This document shows, piece after piece, positions 14,833 to 24,242 of a DNA stretch of 64,000 nt (position 1 is the stretch's first letter; each line of letters begins with the position of its first letter). The stretch spans positions 558,001 to 622,000 of the forward strand of contig OY282354.1 of the NCBI GenBank assembly GCA_958295485.1. Reading direction: 5' to 3'. Made by a program: the position numbers and the translations under genes. Under the pieces are notes generated by a model that had not been told where the DNA came from, did not search any database, and saw nothing but the letters and a program-made list of their open reading frames with translations. The DNA comes from an uncultured Gammaproteobacteria bacterium. GTDB taxonomy: Bacteria > Pseudomonadota > Gammaproteobacteria > Eutrophobiales > Eutrophobiaceae.

Positions 14833-16737
14833 GTGGCCATCTCTGGCCAATATCCGTGCCTGATACGGACTATCGTCTTGTGTGGCGTAGCAGCAGCTTT
14901 ACTGCTAGCCTGTAGCACGGTGGCGTTGGCCGAGAGGTCAATGCCACGTCCAACCGCGGCGCCGGTTGCTACCCAGCTCCCAGACTTTGCACCCACCTCC
15001 GTGCCGGCTCCTGACCCCACAGCTACCCCGACGCCGGTCGCCAAGACAGTCGGGTTGTTCCTGAACGAGCCGGAGGCATTTAACGGCTATACTTTATTCA
15101 ATACAAGACGAAGCAAGACGATTTACCTGATTGATAATCAGGGGCGCATGGTTCACAAGTGGGAGCTGGATGCTGAGGCCCTGTTCGCAAGGTTGCTGGA
15201 GAATGGAAATCTGCTGACTTTCGCCAATCGATTCCAAGGCAGTGGTGTTAGGGGCCGCTATGTGAGGGAGGTTGACCGGAACGGGAACATCCTCTGGCAA
15301 TGCACTCAGGGCCTTCCGCATCATGACTTCCTTAAAATGCCCAACGGGAATGTGCTGCTGCTGTCCCGGCAAGATAAAACGCCGGAGGAGGCCATCGCCG
15401 CCGGCGCCAACCCGGACTTCATCAGCGCTGATGGCTTGATGGCGCCGCATATTGTTGAAGTCAAACCCACCGGGCCGACAAACTGCGAAATTGTCTGGGA
15501 ATGGTCGGCGTGGGATCACCTGATTCAAGACTTTGACTCAAGCAAGGCGAATTACGGGGTGGTGGCCGAGCATCCGGAGTTGATTGACCTTAATTTCCGC
15601 CTTTCCGAGTTAACCAGCTGGGGAAACCTTGCGGATTGGATACATAGCAATGGGATAGACTATAACCCGGGATTGGACCAGATTATACTATTACCCCGTC
15701 ATTTCAGCGAAGTGTGGATTATCGACCACAGTACCACCAGGGCAGAGGCGGCCGGCCACAGCGGCGGCAAGGGTGGCAAAGGGGGCGACCTGCTGTACCG
15801 CTGGGGCAACCCGCGCGCCTGGCGCGCCGGGACTCCCGCTGACCAACAACTCTTCTGGCCGCATAATCCTCAATGGATTGCCCCCGGCCTGCCGGGCGCC
15901 GGCAACATCCTCATTTTCAACAATGGCTATGAGTTCCCGGATTTCCGGCGTGGTTATTCGTCGGTAGATGAGATTGCTCCGCCGGTGGACGGGGCCAACT
16001 ATCGGCTGGATCCCGACCTGGCTTATGCGCCGGCAGAACCGGTATGGGTTTATACTGCCGCAACGCCCAGCGACTTTTTTGCCGAATATATATCAGGCGC
16101 GCAACGGCTTCCCAACGGAAACACGTTGATTTGCGATGGTGTACACGGTACGCTTTTCGAGGTCACGCCGGCCGGCAAAACGGTTTGGAAGTACGTCAAC
16201 CCCATGACCCGCAACGGCCCTCTGCGTCAAGACGAGTCGGTGCCGTTGGCGTTGGAACCAGGCGCTTCTTATGAAGTGCCCGCTAATCAGGTGTACCGCG
16301 CTTATCGGTATGCACCGGACTACCCGGGTCTGCAAGGGTTGGATTTGACCCCGGGTGAGCCGATCGAAATAATGTCAGTAAGCGATTATCTGCTTAGTCT
16401 GACGGGTGGCAGCTCGCCGGCAATCCGCGCCGATTTTGACGTGTATCTCACCGAAAACAGTCTTGTCTACGTAAAAGAGCAGTGCACTCCGGAGGACGCT
16501 GAACCGACATTCTTCCTGCACCTGTATCCGGTTGACACGAACGACCTCCCCAGCCATCGCCAGCAGTACGGCTTCGACAACCTCGACTTTGTTTTCAGGG
16601 ACCACCGTCGTCCCATCAAGGAAGGAGTCTGCGTAGCGAGGCGGAAGCTACCTGATTACGCCATCGCCACGCTCCGCACCGGTCAGTTTACCGACGAGGG
16701 TCGGGTCTGGGAGGGCAGTTTCGACGTCCCCTTGTAG
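14833..16737 (+). CDS. ASST-like lipoprotein with C-terminal DVYL-NDLP domain
   Basis: 634 residues from GTG 14833. Lipobox LLLACST (Cys27), Pro/Thr linker, ASST-type propeller nearly identical to that at 12662 for most of its length, then the linker MSVSDYLLSLTGGSSPAIRA and a DVYL-NDLP domain (from about base 16438) to the C-terminus. GTG 14833 has no evident Shine-Dalgarno; the frame is open upstream to the G tract, and the well-placed start at 14637 would be fused to it with a different tract length. If fused, the signal would lie some 80 residues from the N-terminus, unusual for a lipoprotein, so both modes of expression remain possible. It is the complete form from which the end-domain-less paralogue probably arose. 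Predicted to act outside the cytoplasm; substrate unknown. Confidence 0.75.
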   Translation: MAISGQYPCLIRTIVLCGVAAALLLACSTVALAERSMPRPTAAPVATQLPDFAPTSVPAPDPTATPTPVAKTVGLFLNEPEAFNGYTLFNTRRSKTIYLIDNQGRMVHKWELDAEALFARLLENGNLLTFANRFQGSGVRGRYVREVDRNGNILWQCTQGLPHHDFLKMPNGNVLLLSRQDKTPEEAIAAGANPDFISADGLMAPHIVEVKPTGPTNCEIVWEWSAWDHLIQDFDSSKANYGVVAEHPELIDLNFRLSELTSWGNLADWIHSNGIDYNPGLDQIILLPRHFSEVWIIDHSTTRAEAAGHSGGKGGKGGDLLYRWGNPRAWRAGTPADQQLFWPHNPQWIAPGLPGAGNILIFNNGYEFPDFRRGYSSVDEIAPPVDGANYRLDPDLAYAPAEPVWVYTAATPSDFFAEYISGAQRLPNGNTLICDGVHGTLFEVTPAGKTVWKYVNPMTRNGPLRQDESVPLALEPGASYEVPANQVYRAYRYAPDYPGLQGLDLTPGEPIEIMSVSDYLLSLTGGSSPAIRADFDVYLTENSLVYVKEQCTPEDAEPTFFLHLYPVDTNDLPSHRQQYGFDNLDFVFRDHRRPIKEGVCVARRKLPDYAIATLRTGQFTDEGRVWEGSFDVPL

Positions 16738-16821
16738 CAACATCCTTTGCTATTTAAACTTCAGGCTTGAAAGTTTAATAACGACCTTGGCCAAGGCAAC
16801 CCCATACTTGGCGCTGTCCCC
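16738..16821 (+). other. Short spacer between accessory region and mnmG
   Basis: Begins with the trailer found after other DVYL-NDLP genes (CAACATCCTTTGCTATTTAA) and joins the mnmG upstream sequence at GACCTTGGCCAAGGCAACCC. No gene. Confidence 0.6.
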
Positions 16822-16850
16822 TTAATATTTTTATCCGAGCGGTTTACAAT
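16822..16850 (+). promoter_or_regulatory. mnmG promoter
   Basis: TTAATA (16822-16827), 17-base spacer, TACAAT (16845-16850). The ATG is only 10 bases beyond the -10 box, so the transcript should have a very short leader or none, and no Shine-Dalgarno is visible. Three further complete copies lie upstream. Confidence 0.6.
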
Positions 16851-16860
16851 AGCTGTCCTT

Positions 16861-18750
16861 ATGAGTATCCATGCACAAGAATACGACGTGATTATCGTTG
16901 GCGGAGGTCATGCCGGCACGGAGGCCGCCCTGGCCGCCGCGCGGCTTGGCGCGCGCGCCTTGTTGTTGACTCACAGCGTGGATACCCTGGGGCAGATGTC
17001 GTGCAATCCTGCCATCGGCGGTATCGGCAAAGGTCACCTGGTAAAGGAAATAGATGCGCTGGGCGGGGTGATGGCGCAGGCGGCAGACCGGAGCGGGATC
17101 CAGTTTCGCATCCTGAATGCGCGTAAGGGGCCGGCGGTGCGCGCGACCCGGGCGCAGATTGATCGTGTCTTGTATAGGGGAGTCATTCGATCCTTGTTGG
17201 AAAAGGCGGATAATCTTCACATCTTTCAACAGGCCGTGGACGACTTGATCATCAAGGGCGACGCCGTCAAGGGCGTAGTGACCCAAATGGGTTTACGGTT
17301 CCGCGCCCCGTGTGTAGTGCTGACGGCAGGCACGTTCCTGGCCGGCAGGATCCACGTGGGCGAGAGTAATTACCAGGGCGGACGGACCGGCGACCCACCG
17401 GCAAACACCCTGGCGCAACGCTTGCGCGAGCTGCCTTTCCGCGTGGAGCGGTTAAAGACCGGCACCCCGCCTCGCATCGATGGCAATACGATCGATTACA
17501 GTCAACTTGCCGTGCAGCCGGGTGATGAGCCGACCCCGGTTTTCTCGTTTATGGGAACGCCCGGGCAACACCCGGAACAGGTCTCCTGTCATATTACCCA
17601 TACCAATGAACGTACCCATGACATCATTCGCGCGGCGTTGGACCGTTCGCCCATTTATAACGGGAGTATCGAAAGTATTGGCCCGCGCTATTGCCCCTCG
17701 GTGGAGGACAAGGTCGTCCGGTTTGCGGATAAGACGTCCCACCAGATTTTTATCGAACCGGAAGGGTTGACAACAACGGAGGTGTATCCCAACGGCATAT
17801 CCACCAGCCTGCCTTATGACGTGCAATACGACCTGGTGCGCTCGATCAAAGGGTTTGAACAGGCCCATATCACCCGTCCCGGTTACGCCATCGAGTATGA
17901 TTTTTTTGATCCCCGTGACTTGCATCCGTGGCTGGAAACCAAATTTATATCCGGCTTGTTTTTCGCCGGACAGATAAACGGCACCACCGGTTATGAAGAG
18001 GCGGCCTGCCAGGGACTGCTGGCCGGTCTTAATGCGGCATTGAGGATTAAACAACTCGAGCATTGGAGTCCCGGCCGCGGGCAGGCCTATATCGGCGTGT
18101 TAGTCGATGACCTGATTACCCGGGGCGCTACCGAGCCTTACCGGATGTTCACCAGCCGGGCGGAATACCGCCTGTTGTTGAGGGAGGACAATGCGGACCT
18201 GCGGTTGACTGAAGTCGGCCATCGATTGGGCCTGGTTGATGAAGCGCGCTGGCGTCGTTTCCGGGAAAAGCGCGCTGCCATTGAAAGGGAACAACAACGG
18301 TTGGCTTCCACCTGGGTCACCGCGGATACCTTCCCGCCCGCCGCGGCAACGGTTGTGCTTGACCAACCATTGCAAAAAGACGCCAATTTATTGCAGTTGC
18401 TCCGCCGTCCGGGCGTCAGCTACGCGGACTTGGCCGGGGTTCCCGGTTTCGAACCCGCGGATATACCGGCAGTGGTCGCCGAGCAGCTTGAAGTGCAGGC
18501 CAAATATCACGGCTACATCGAACGGCAGGAGCGGGACATCGTTCGTAATAAACGGGATGAAGCAGCCCGGTTTCCCGTTGACGTCGATTACCTGTCGGTC
18601 ACCGGCTTGTCAACCGAGGTGGCGCAAAAGTTGTCGGCGCAACGGCCGGGCACTTTGGGCCAGGCGTCCCGTATCCCGGGGATCACGCCGGCTGCCGTTT
18701 CATTATTGCGCGTTTATTTGAAGAAACGTTCCTTGCTGAAGAGTGCGTGA
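16861..18750 (+). CDS. mnmG: tRNA uridine-5-carboxymethylaminomethyl modification enzyme MnmG
   Basis: 629 residues, the usual length, and very close to E. coli MnmG throughout: [10 protein letters not shown] (FAD site, residues 14-19), [55 protein letters not shown] and the C-terminal helical domain that binds MnmE (LRVYLKKRS). With MnmE it installs the cmnm5 group on U34 of several tRNAs using FAD, NADH and a folate. It is the first gene of the conserved mnmG-rsmG-parAB block, and its stop overlaps the start of rsmG by two bases, implying coupling. mnmE, usually just upstream, is not in the window; the space is taken by the mosaic region. This is the intact source of the promoter and start fragments seen at 1353, 4162 and 14494. 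Confidence 0.98.
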   Translation: MSIHAQEYDVIIVGGGHAGTEAALAAARLGARALLLTHSVDTLGQMSCNPAIGGIGKGHLVKEIDALGGVMAQAADRSGIQFRILNARKGPAVRATRAQIDRVLYRGVIRSLLEKADNLHIFQQAVDDLIIKGDAVKGVVTQMGLRFRAPCVVLTAGTFLAGRIHVGESNYQGGRTGDPPANTLAQRLRELPFRVERLKTGTPPRIDGNTIDYSQLAVQPGDEPTPVFSFMGTPGQHPEQVSCHITHTNERTHDIIRAALDRSPIYNGSIESIGPRYCPSVEDKVVRFADKTSHQIFIEPEGLTTTEVYPNGISTSLPYDVQYDLVRSIKGFEQAHITRPGYAIEYDFFDPRDLHPWLETKFISGLFFAGQINGTTGYEEAACQGLLAGLNAALRIKQLEHWSPGRGQAYIGVLVDDLITRGATEPYRMFTSRAEYRLLLREDNADLRLTEVGHRLGLVDEARWRRFREKRAAIEREQQRLASTWVTADTFPPAAATVVLDQPLQKDANLLQLLRRPGVSYADLAGVPGFEPADIPAVVAEQLEVQAKYHGYIERQERDIVRNKRDEAARFPVDVDYLSVTGLSTEVAQKLSAQRPGTLGQASRIPGITPAAVSLLRVYLKKRSLLKSA

Positions 18751-19451
18751 TCTTGTGTGCCGCCGCGCGATCCTTGCAGAAATTACAACGAGGTTTGGCG
18801 GATTTGGGACTGGCCCCACGCGCCTGCCCCTGCGAGGCTTATGGCGGATGCCAGGGCAGGCGCGGGGGCTTGCCCTTACGCCCACGCGCTTGCCTCTGCA
18901 ATGCCTGTATTGAATATACCGGCTTGCTGGCGAAATGGAGCCGGGCTTACAACCTGACGTCGGTACGCGACCGGGAACAAATGATCAGCGCCCACGTTTT
19001 AGACAGTCTTTCCGCGTTGCCCTATATCAAGGGGAACAACTGTCTTGACGTAGGTACCGGGGCGGGGCTGCCGGGATTCATATTAGCCTTGGCGCGCCCG
19101 GAGCAAAACTGGACCTTGTTGGACGGCAACAGCAAAAAAATCCGGTTTTTACAGCAGCTTTTGTTTGAAATGCGGATTGAAAACGTCGAGATCGTTCACT
19201 CCCGGGCCGAGAAATTCTTGTCTTCCGCGCCGTATTCCTCCATCATTTCAAGGGCATTCGGCCCGTTGAATGTTTTATACGAGGCCGTGGGGCACCTGCT
19301 CCGTCCGGGTGTCCGGGTATTGGCAATGAAAGGCGAAGTGCCAAGCGAAGAACTACGGGCGGTTGCTGATTGGCGAGACAATATCTCAATGCAGACACTG
19401 GCGGTCCCCGGCATCGACTCAAAAAGAAACCTGGTGATTTTGGATACATGA
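18747..19451 (+). CDS. rsmG: 16S rRNA (guanine-527-N7)-methyltransferase RsmG
   Basis: 234 residues. The SAM-binding motif [10 protein letters not shown] lies near residue 101, preceded by [20 protein letters not shown] and [11 protein letters not shown], and FLQQLLFEM follows; all are typical. It methylates N7 of G527 in 16S rRNA. It starts at GTG overlapping the mnmG stop. It is about 20-25 residues longer than usual because residues ~23-53 (from [13 protein letters not shown] to PRACLCNA) are replaced or expanded by Cys/Arg/Gly-rich sequence that the DNA shows to be a short repeat element. Since this part is outside the catalytic core and the frame is kept, the enzyme is probably active. 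Confidence 0.93.
   Translation: MILCAAARSLQKLQRGLADLGLAPRACPCEAYGGCQGRRGGLPLRPRACLCNACIEYTGLLAKWSRAYNLTSVRDREQMISAHVLDSLSALPYIKGNNCLDVGTGAGLPGFILALARPEQNWTLLDGNSKKIRFLQQLLFEMRIENVEIVHSRAEKFLSSAPYSSIISRAFGPLNVLYEAVGHLLRPGVRVLAMKGEVPSEELRAVADWRDNISMQTLAVPGIDSKRNLVILDT
18813..18905 (+). repeat. Palindromic repeat inserted in frame in rsmG
   Basis: CGCCTGCCCCTGCGAGG and, 25 bases on, CCAGGGCAGGCGCGGG form inverted arms; CCCACGCGC(C/T)TGCC occurs at both ends as a direct repeat. The core (GGCGCGGGGGC, then TTGCCC) recurs in the minus-strand reading of lnt near 59470-59505 and, as GGGGCAGGCCCCGCGCCCGCC, at 30209-30229. Confidence 0.6.
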
Positions 19452-19499
19452 AGCGCCGCGCGCTCGATACCCGCCACCTGCGCCGCCGAAAAGGCGATG

Positions 19500-19722
19500 G
19501 CGGCAATCCCCTTGCAAGTTCCCCCGCTAAAGGGGATTCAGGGAGTTGTCGCGCCGGATTTGCCTTGGAGGGGGGACAGGTCGCCCGACACCCCCCCTTA
19601 ATCCCCCCTGCTAAAGGGGATTCAGGGGATTATCGCGCCGGGTTTGCCTTGAAGGCGGGACAGGTCGCCATTGACCTTCACCGACACCCCCCCTTAATCT
19701 TCCCTTGTCAGGGGGAGAACAG
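19500..19722 (+). repeat. Two tandem C/G-rich repeats between rsmG and parA
   Basis: Units from GCTAAAGGGGATTCAGGG to GGACAGGTCGCC occur at 19526-19585 and 19610-19669, each followed by CGACACCCCCCCTTAATC; the second has 12 extra bases. Similar CCCCCT...AGGGGG pieces occur at 31020-31050 and 38140-38250. No gene lies in this stretch. Confidence 0.65.
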
Positions 19723-19738
19723 GAGATAAGGAGGGGCA

Positions 19739-20521
19739 GTGGCCAGGATCATAGCAGTCACAAATCAAAAAGGGGGGGTGGGGAAAACAACCACCAGCGT
19801 GAACCTGGCCGCTTCATTGGCCACGACCCGGCGAAAGATATTGCTTATCGACCTGGACCCCCAGGGCAATGCCACCATGGGCAGCGGCATCGATAAAAAC
19901 GCAATGGAATTTACCAGCTACGATGTATTAATGGGCGATAAGACCATAGCGGATGTATTGGTTCACTCGTCAGACTGCGGCTATGACTTGTTGCCGGGCA
20001 ACTCGGACTTGACCGGCGCCGAGGTTGCGCTGATAGATGAAATTGCCCGTGAAATCCGATTGCGCAAAGCCATTGAGGCAATTCGGGATGATTATCATTT
20101 TATTTTTGTTGACTGCCCCCCCGCCTTGAGCATGTTGACGGTAAATGCCCTGGCTGCCGCCGATGCCGTCATCATTCCCATGCAGTGTGAATACTACGCG
20201 CTGGAAGGTCTCACCGCCCTGTTGGGGACAATTGAAAAAATCCGCAAGTATCTTAACCCGCGCCTCGAGATCGAAGGCTTGCTGCGCACCATGTATGATT
20301 CACGCAATAACCTGTCCAACCAAGTGTCAGACCAGTTGATGAAACACTTCGGCGACAAGGTGTACCAGACCATCATCCCGCGCAACGTCCGGCTGGCGGA
20401 GGCCCCCAGTCATGGATTGCCCGCGATTAAATATGACAGAACCTCCCGCGGCGCAATCGCCTATCTCACTTTAGCCGGTGAAATGTTAAATCGGGGGAAA
20501 AGAGCCGCATATCGGAGTTGA
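19739..20521 (+). CDS. parA: Chromosome partitioning ATPase ParA (Soj)
   Basis: 260 residues. The deviant Walker A KGGVGKTTTSVNLAA is at residues 10-16, followed by DLDPQGNATMGSGID and VDCPPALSMLTVNAL, all diagnostic of chromosomal ParA/Soj. It starts at GTG with AAGGAGGGG 5-13 bases upstream, an excellent ribosome binding site. It binds nonspecific DNA as an ATP dimer and, with ParB on parS sites, segregates the origin region. The stop overlaps the TTG that could begin parB. I found no consensus parS site in the window. Confidence 0.96.
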   Translation: MARIIAVTNQKGGVGKTTTSVNLAASLATTRRKILLIDLDPQGNATMGSGIDKNAMEFTSYDVLMGDKTIADVLVHSSDCGYDLLPGNSDLTGAEVALIDEIAREIRLRKAIEAIRDDYHFIFVDCPPALSMLTVNALAAADAVIIPMQCEYYALEGLTALLGTIEKIRKYLNPRLEIEGLLRTMYDSRNNLSNQVSDQLMKHFGDKVYQTIIPRNVRLAEAPSHGLPAIKYDRTSRGAIAYLTLAGEMLNRGKRAAYRS

Positions 20522-20526
20522 CGCCA

Positions 20527-21402
20527 ATGGCTACAAAAAAAAGAGGGTTGGGCAGGGGACTTGATGCCCTGTTGAGTTCCATACCTGCCGCCGATGTCGC
20601 CGGCATGGAAGGCGCGGAGGAATTGCGCATGTTGCCCGTTGACCTTTTGCAACGCAGTCCATATCAGCCGCGAACTGATTTTGACAAAACCGCCCTCCGG
20701 GAATTGGCGGATTCCATCAAGGCGCAGGGCGTAGTGCAGCCCGTCGTGGTCAGGCCCCTTGTCGCCGATGGAAAATTTGAAATCATCGCCGGGGAGCGAC
20801 GTTGGCGCGCGGCGCAACTGGCAGGATTGCACGAGATCCCTTCCGTCGTGCGGAAATTGAATGATCAAGCCGCAATGTGTATTGCGCTTATTGAAAATAT
20901 ACAACGGGAGGATCTCAATCCGATGGAACAGGCCCGTGGATTGTCGCGCTTGATCGATGAGTTCGACATGACCCATGCGGGCATCGCGGAGGCAGTTGGG
21001 CGTTCGCGGCCGGCAGTCACCAATTTATTGCGCTTGCTGGAATTGAATAACGAAGTAAAACAACTGCTGGAAAACCGGCAACTGGAAATGGGCCATGCCC
21101 GGGCCTTATTGACCTTGCCCGAACAAAAGCAATTAGAGGCCGCGCGGTCGATCATCAAATCAGGCTTGTCGGTACGCGCCGCCGAAGCCCTGGCCCGACG
21201 TCTCCAGGGAGCAAAAACAACCCAAAAAACCGGGCAACGCGACATCGACCCCGACATCAAATCACTGGAGACGGAGCTGTCGGAACAACTAGGCGCCGCC
21301 GTCAAGTTACGGCAACAAAAAGGCGGCAAGGGCCTGCTCCAGATAACCTACAGCTCCCTGGACCAGCTAGACGGCATCTTGTCCAGAATCCGCAAAAAAT
21401 AA
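20527..21402 (+). CDS. parB: Chromosome partitioning protein ParB (Spo0J)
   Basis: 291 residues from ATG 20527 (an in-frame TTG at 20518 is less likely). KKRGLGRGLDALL is the usual N-terminus; LLQRSPYQPRTDFD begins the ParB/Srx CTPase domain, with GERRWRAAQLAGL near residue 89 and ENIQREDLNPMEQA after it; a helix-turn-helix (AEAVGRSRPAVTNLLRLLEL) binds parS; the C-terminal dimerisation part follows. It loads at parS, slides as a CTP clamp and stimulates ParA. It follows parA directly and is the last gene before the atp promoter. Confidence 0.96.
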   Translation: MATKKRGLGRGLDALLSSIPAADVAGMEGAEELRMLPVDLLQRSPYQPRTDFDKTALRELADSIKAQGVVQPVVVRPLVADGKFEIIAGERRWRAAQLAGLHEIPSVVRKLNDQAAMCIALIENIQREDLNPMEQARGLSRLIDEFDMTHAGIAEAVGRSRPAVTNLLRLLELNNEVKQLLENRQLEMGHARALLTLPEQKQLEAARSIIKSGLSVRAAEALARRLQGAKTTQKTGQRDIDPDIKSLETELSEQLGAAVKLRQQKGGKGLLQITYSSLDQLDGILSRIRKK

Positions 21403-21443
21403 ACCGGTTTTTTGATTTTCAGTATTTTTGTGCATTGCAGCGA

Positions 21444-21472
21444 TTGACTTGACGCGGCGACATCATTATACT
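21444..21472 (+). promoter_or_regulatory. Promoter of the atp operon
   Basis: TTGACT (21444-21449), 17-base spacer, TATACT (21467-21472): a good sigma70-type promoter in the parB-atpI gap. The expected leader is about 90 bases and contains a small hairpin GCCGTA...TACGGC. Confidence 0.65.
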
Positions 21473-21571
21473 TCACGCCTGTTGCCCCCTGCCGTAGATG
21501 AAGTTACGGCTGGACGGGCGGCAAATAATAAGAATAATAATTAACAGGCTTTCTCCCAGGAACCGCGGCAG

Positions 21572-21964
21572 TTGAGTAGATATTTAAAATCACCGGACTA
21601 TAATCTCGTTCCCAATAGAATCGCCCTGGCGCAGACGGTGTGCGCCTTGTGCATTGCCGGCGTTTTATTGCCGGTGATGGGAATGACGGCGGCCCTCTCG
21701 GCGGTAACGGCGGGTGGCATCAGCGCCTTATCCACCTGGTATGCGGGCAGGAAGGTCTTTAACAGCAGGGCCAAGACCGCCGAGCAGTTTGTGCAAAATG
21801 TCTATTTGGCGCAGTTTATGAAGCTGTTGTTGGTCGTGGCGCTGTTCTGCATTGTTTTCTCATCTTTGGAGGTGAATTTTCTGGTGTTTATCGCCACTTA
21901 CGCAGCCACCCTGACGGTTTACGGGTTCGCGCTTACCGCCCGCCTTGCCGGGGAGAGGGGGTAG
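21572..21964 (+). CDS. atpI: ATP synthase subunit I (AtpI)
   Basis: 130 residues with four hydrophobic segments and the gammaproteobacterial AtpI pattern (SAVTAGGISALSTWYAGRKV, FMKLLLVVALFCIVF). Starts at TTG with CCAGGAA upstream. AtpI assists assembly of the c-ring and is always first in this operon; seven bases separate it from atpB. Confidence 0.9.
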   Translation: MSRYLKSPDYNLVPNRIALAQTVCALCIAGVLLPVMGMTAALSAVTAGGISALSTWYAGRKVFNSRAKTAEQFVQNVYLAQFMKLLLVVALFCIVFSSLEVNFLVFIATYAATLTVYGFALTARLAGERG

Positions 21965-23126
<1,162 letters not shown>

Positions 23127-23131
23127 GTCGA

Positions 23132-23602
23132 ATGAACATTAACCTCACCCTGCTTGGCCAGGCGATTTCACTGTTTATTTTCGTCTGGTTCTGCATGAAA
23201 TACGTTTGGCCGCCGATCATGAACGCCCTGCAGGAGCGCGAGAAGCGTATCGCCGACGGGCTGGCCGCCGCCGAAGCAGGGCAAAGCAAGCTAATGGAGG
23301 CGGACCAACGCCTCACCGACCTGGTCAGCGAGGGGAAGCAACAGGCAAGCGAGATCATTGCCCAGGCGCAAAAGCGCGGTGATGAAATAATGGATGAAGC
23401 CAAGAACGCGGCGAAACTGGAAGGCAAACGGCTGGTCGATGCAGCCCGCGCCGAAATTGATCGGGAGCGAATGCAGGCCAGGGACCAGTTAAAGAATGAG
23501 GTGGCCGTGCTGGCATTGGCCGGCGCCGAGCAGGTACTCATGCGCGAAGTCGACAAAAACGCCCATGATGAAGTACTGGCCAAGCTGAGCGCCGGGTTAT
23601 AA
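23132..23602 (+). CDS. atpF: F1Fo ATP synthase subunit b
   Basis: 156 residues: one N-terminal membrane helix (LLGQAISLFIFVWFCMKYVW) and a long charged coiled coil rich in Ala, Glu and Lys. Forms the dimeric stator stalk that holds F1 against subunit a. Length and order are standard. Confidence 0.96.
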   Translation: MNINLTLLGQAISLFIFVWFCMKYVWPPIMNALQEREKRIADGLAAAEAGQSKLMEADQRLTDLVSEGKQQASEIIAQAQKRGDEIMDEAKNAAKLEGKRLVDAARAEIDRERMQARDQLKNEVAVLALAGAEQVLMREVDKNAHDEVLAKLSAGL

Positions 23603-23619
23603 AACGCCGCTATTTTGTC

Positions 23620-24153
23620 ATGTCAGAGAATATGACCATTGCCAGGCCCTACGCTACGGCGGTTTTTGAACAGGCGCGGGATACCGGGCAGGCGCCGGCG
23701 TGGTCGGACACCCTGGCCTTATTGAGTTTGCTGACTTCCGACCCCGATATGCGTCAATTAATTTCTAATCCCAAGGTCAGCCGCCGCCAGCTCCAGGAGT
23801 TGGTTTTTGAAATTTGCGGGGAGGCTCTCTCCGCCGCCGCCAGGAACCTGGTAAAAACCCTGATCCAGGCCGAACGCCTGCAATATACCCCGTATATAAA
23901 AGAATTGTATGAACAGATGCGGGCAAACGCGGGGGGAAAGGTGGATGTAGAGGTCGTGGCGGCTTATGAACTGGACCAGCGACAGCAGGACGATATTGCC
24001 AGGGCAATAGCGGAACGATCAGGCAAGCGGGTGGATGTAACGACTTCTGTCGATGAGTCACTGATTGGCGGGGTCGTCATCCGCGTCGGCGACTCGGTAA
24101 TAGACGCCTCCCTGCGCGGGAGGTTGACCGAATTGCGTAACCAACTGGCTTGA
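23620..24153 (+). CDS. atpH: F1Fo ATP synthase subunit delta
   Basis: 177 residues: N-terminal helical bundle (ARPYATAVFEQARD) and the C-terminal signature GGVVIRVGDSVIDASLRGRL. Connects the b stalk to the top of F1. Usual length. A large hairpin separates it from atpA. Confidence 0.96.
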   Translation: MSENMTIARPYATAVFEQARDTGQAPAWSDTLALLSLLTSDPDMRQLISNPKVSRRQLQELVFEICGEALSAAARNLVKTLIQAERLQYTPYIKELYEQMRANAGGKVDVEVVAAYELDQRQQDDIARAIAERSGKRVDVTTSVDESLIGGVVIRVGDSVIDASLRGRLTELRNQLA

Positions 24154-24158
24154 TGAAA

Positions 24159-24222
24159 ATATATCCGCAGGCGACGCAGGTGAGCGCCTGAAAAATCTTG
24201 ACCTGCGCCGCCTGCGGATATA
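24159..24222 (+). repeat. Long inverted repeat between atpH and atpA
   Basis: ATATCCGCAGGCGACGCAGG and ACCTGCGCCGCCTGCGGATA are the arms (21 bp, one mismatch that would pair as G-U in RNA), with a ~21-base loop. No T run follows, so it does not look like an intrinsic terminator. It could stabilise or process the atp transcript ahead of the highly expressed F1 genes. The motif CTGCGCCGCCTG also occurs in the repeats before rraA. Confidence 0.75.
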
Positions 24223-24242
24223 ACAAAAAATGAGGAACAGCG

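Noticed and set aside
3-16737. Diversity-generating retroelement explanation for the variable repeated domain
   Set aside because: There is no reverse transcriptase in the window and the copies differ at all kinds of positions, with no adenine-specific pattern evident by eye.
1-16800. Transposon or insertion sequence as carrier of the mosaic region
   Set aside because: No transposase or recombinase gene and no terminal inverted repeats were seen; the breakpoints lie at fragments of mnmG, fic and the SDR gene.
21403-21425. Terminator after parB (AAAAAATAAACCGGTTTTTT)
   Set aside because: The palindrome has no loop to form a proper hairpin, so I do not call a terminator.
16738-21571. Chromosome origin (oriC) or parS sites near mnmG/parAB
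   Set aside because: No cluster of TTATCCACA boxes and no TGTTTCACGTGAAACA-like site was found; isolated TTATCCATA matches at 32799 and 43463 are far away and single.
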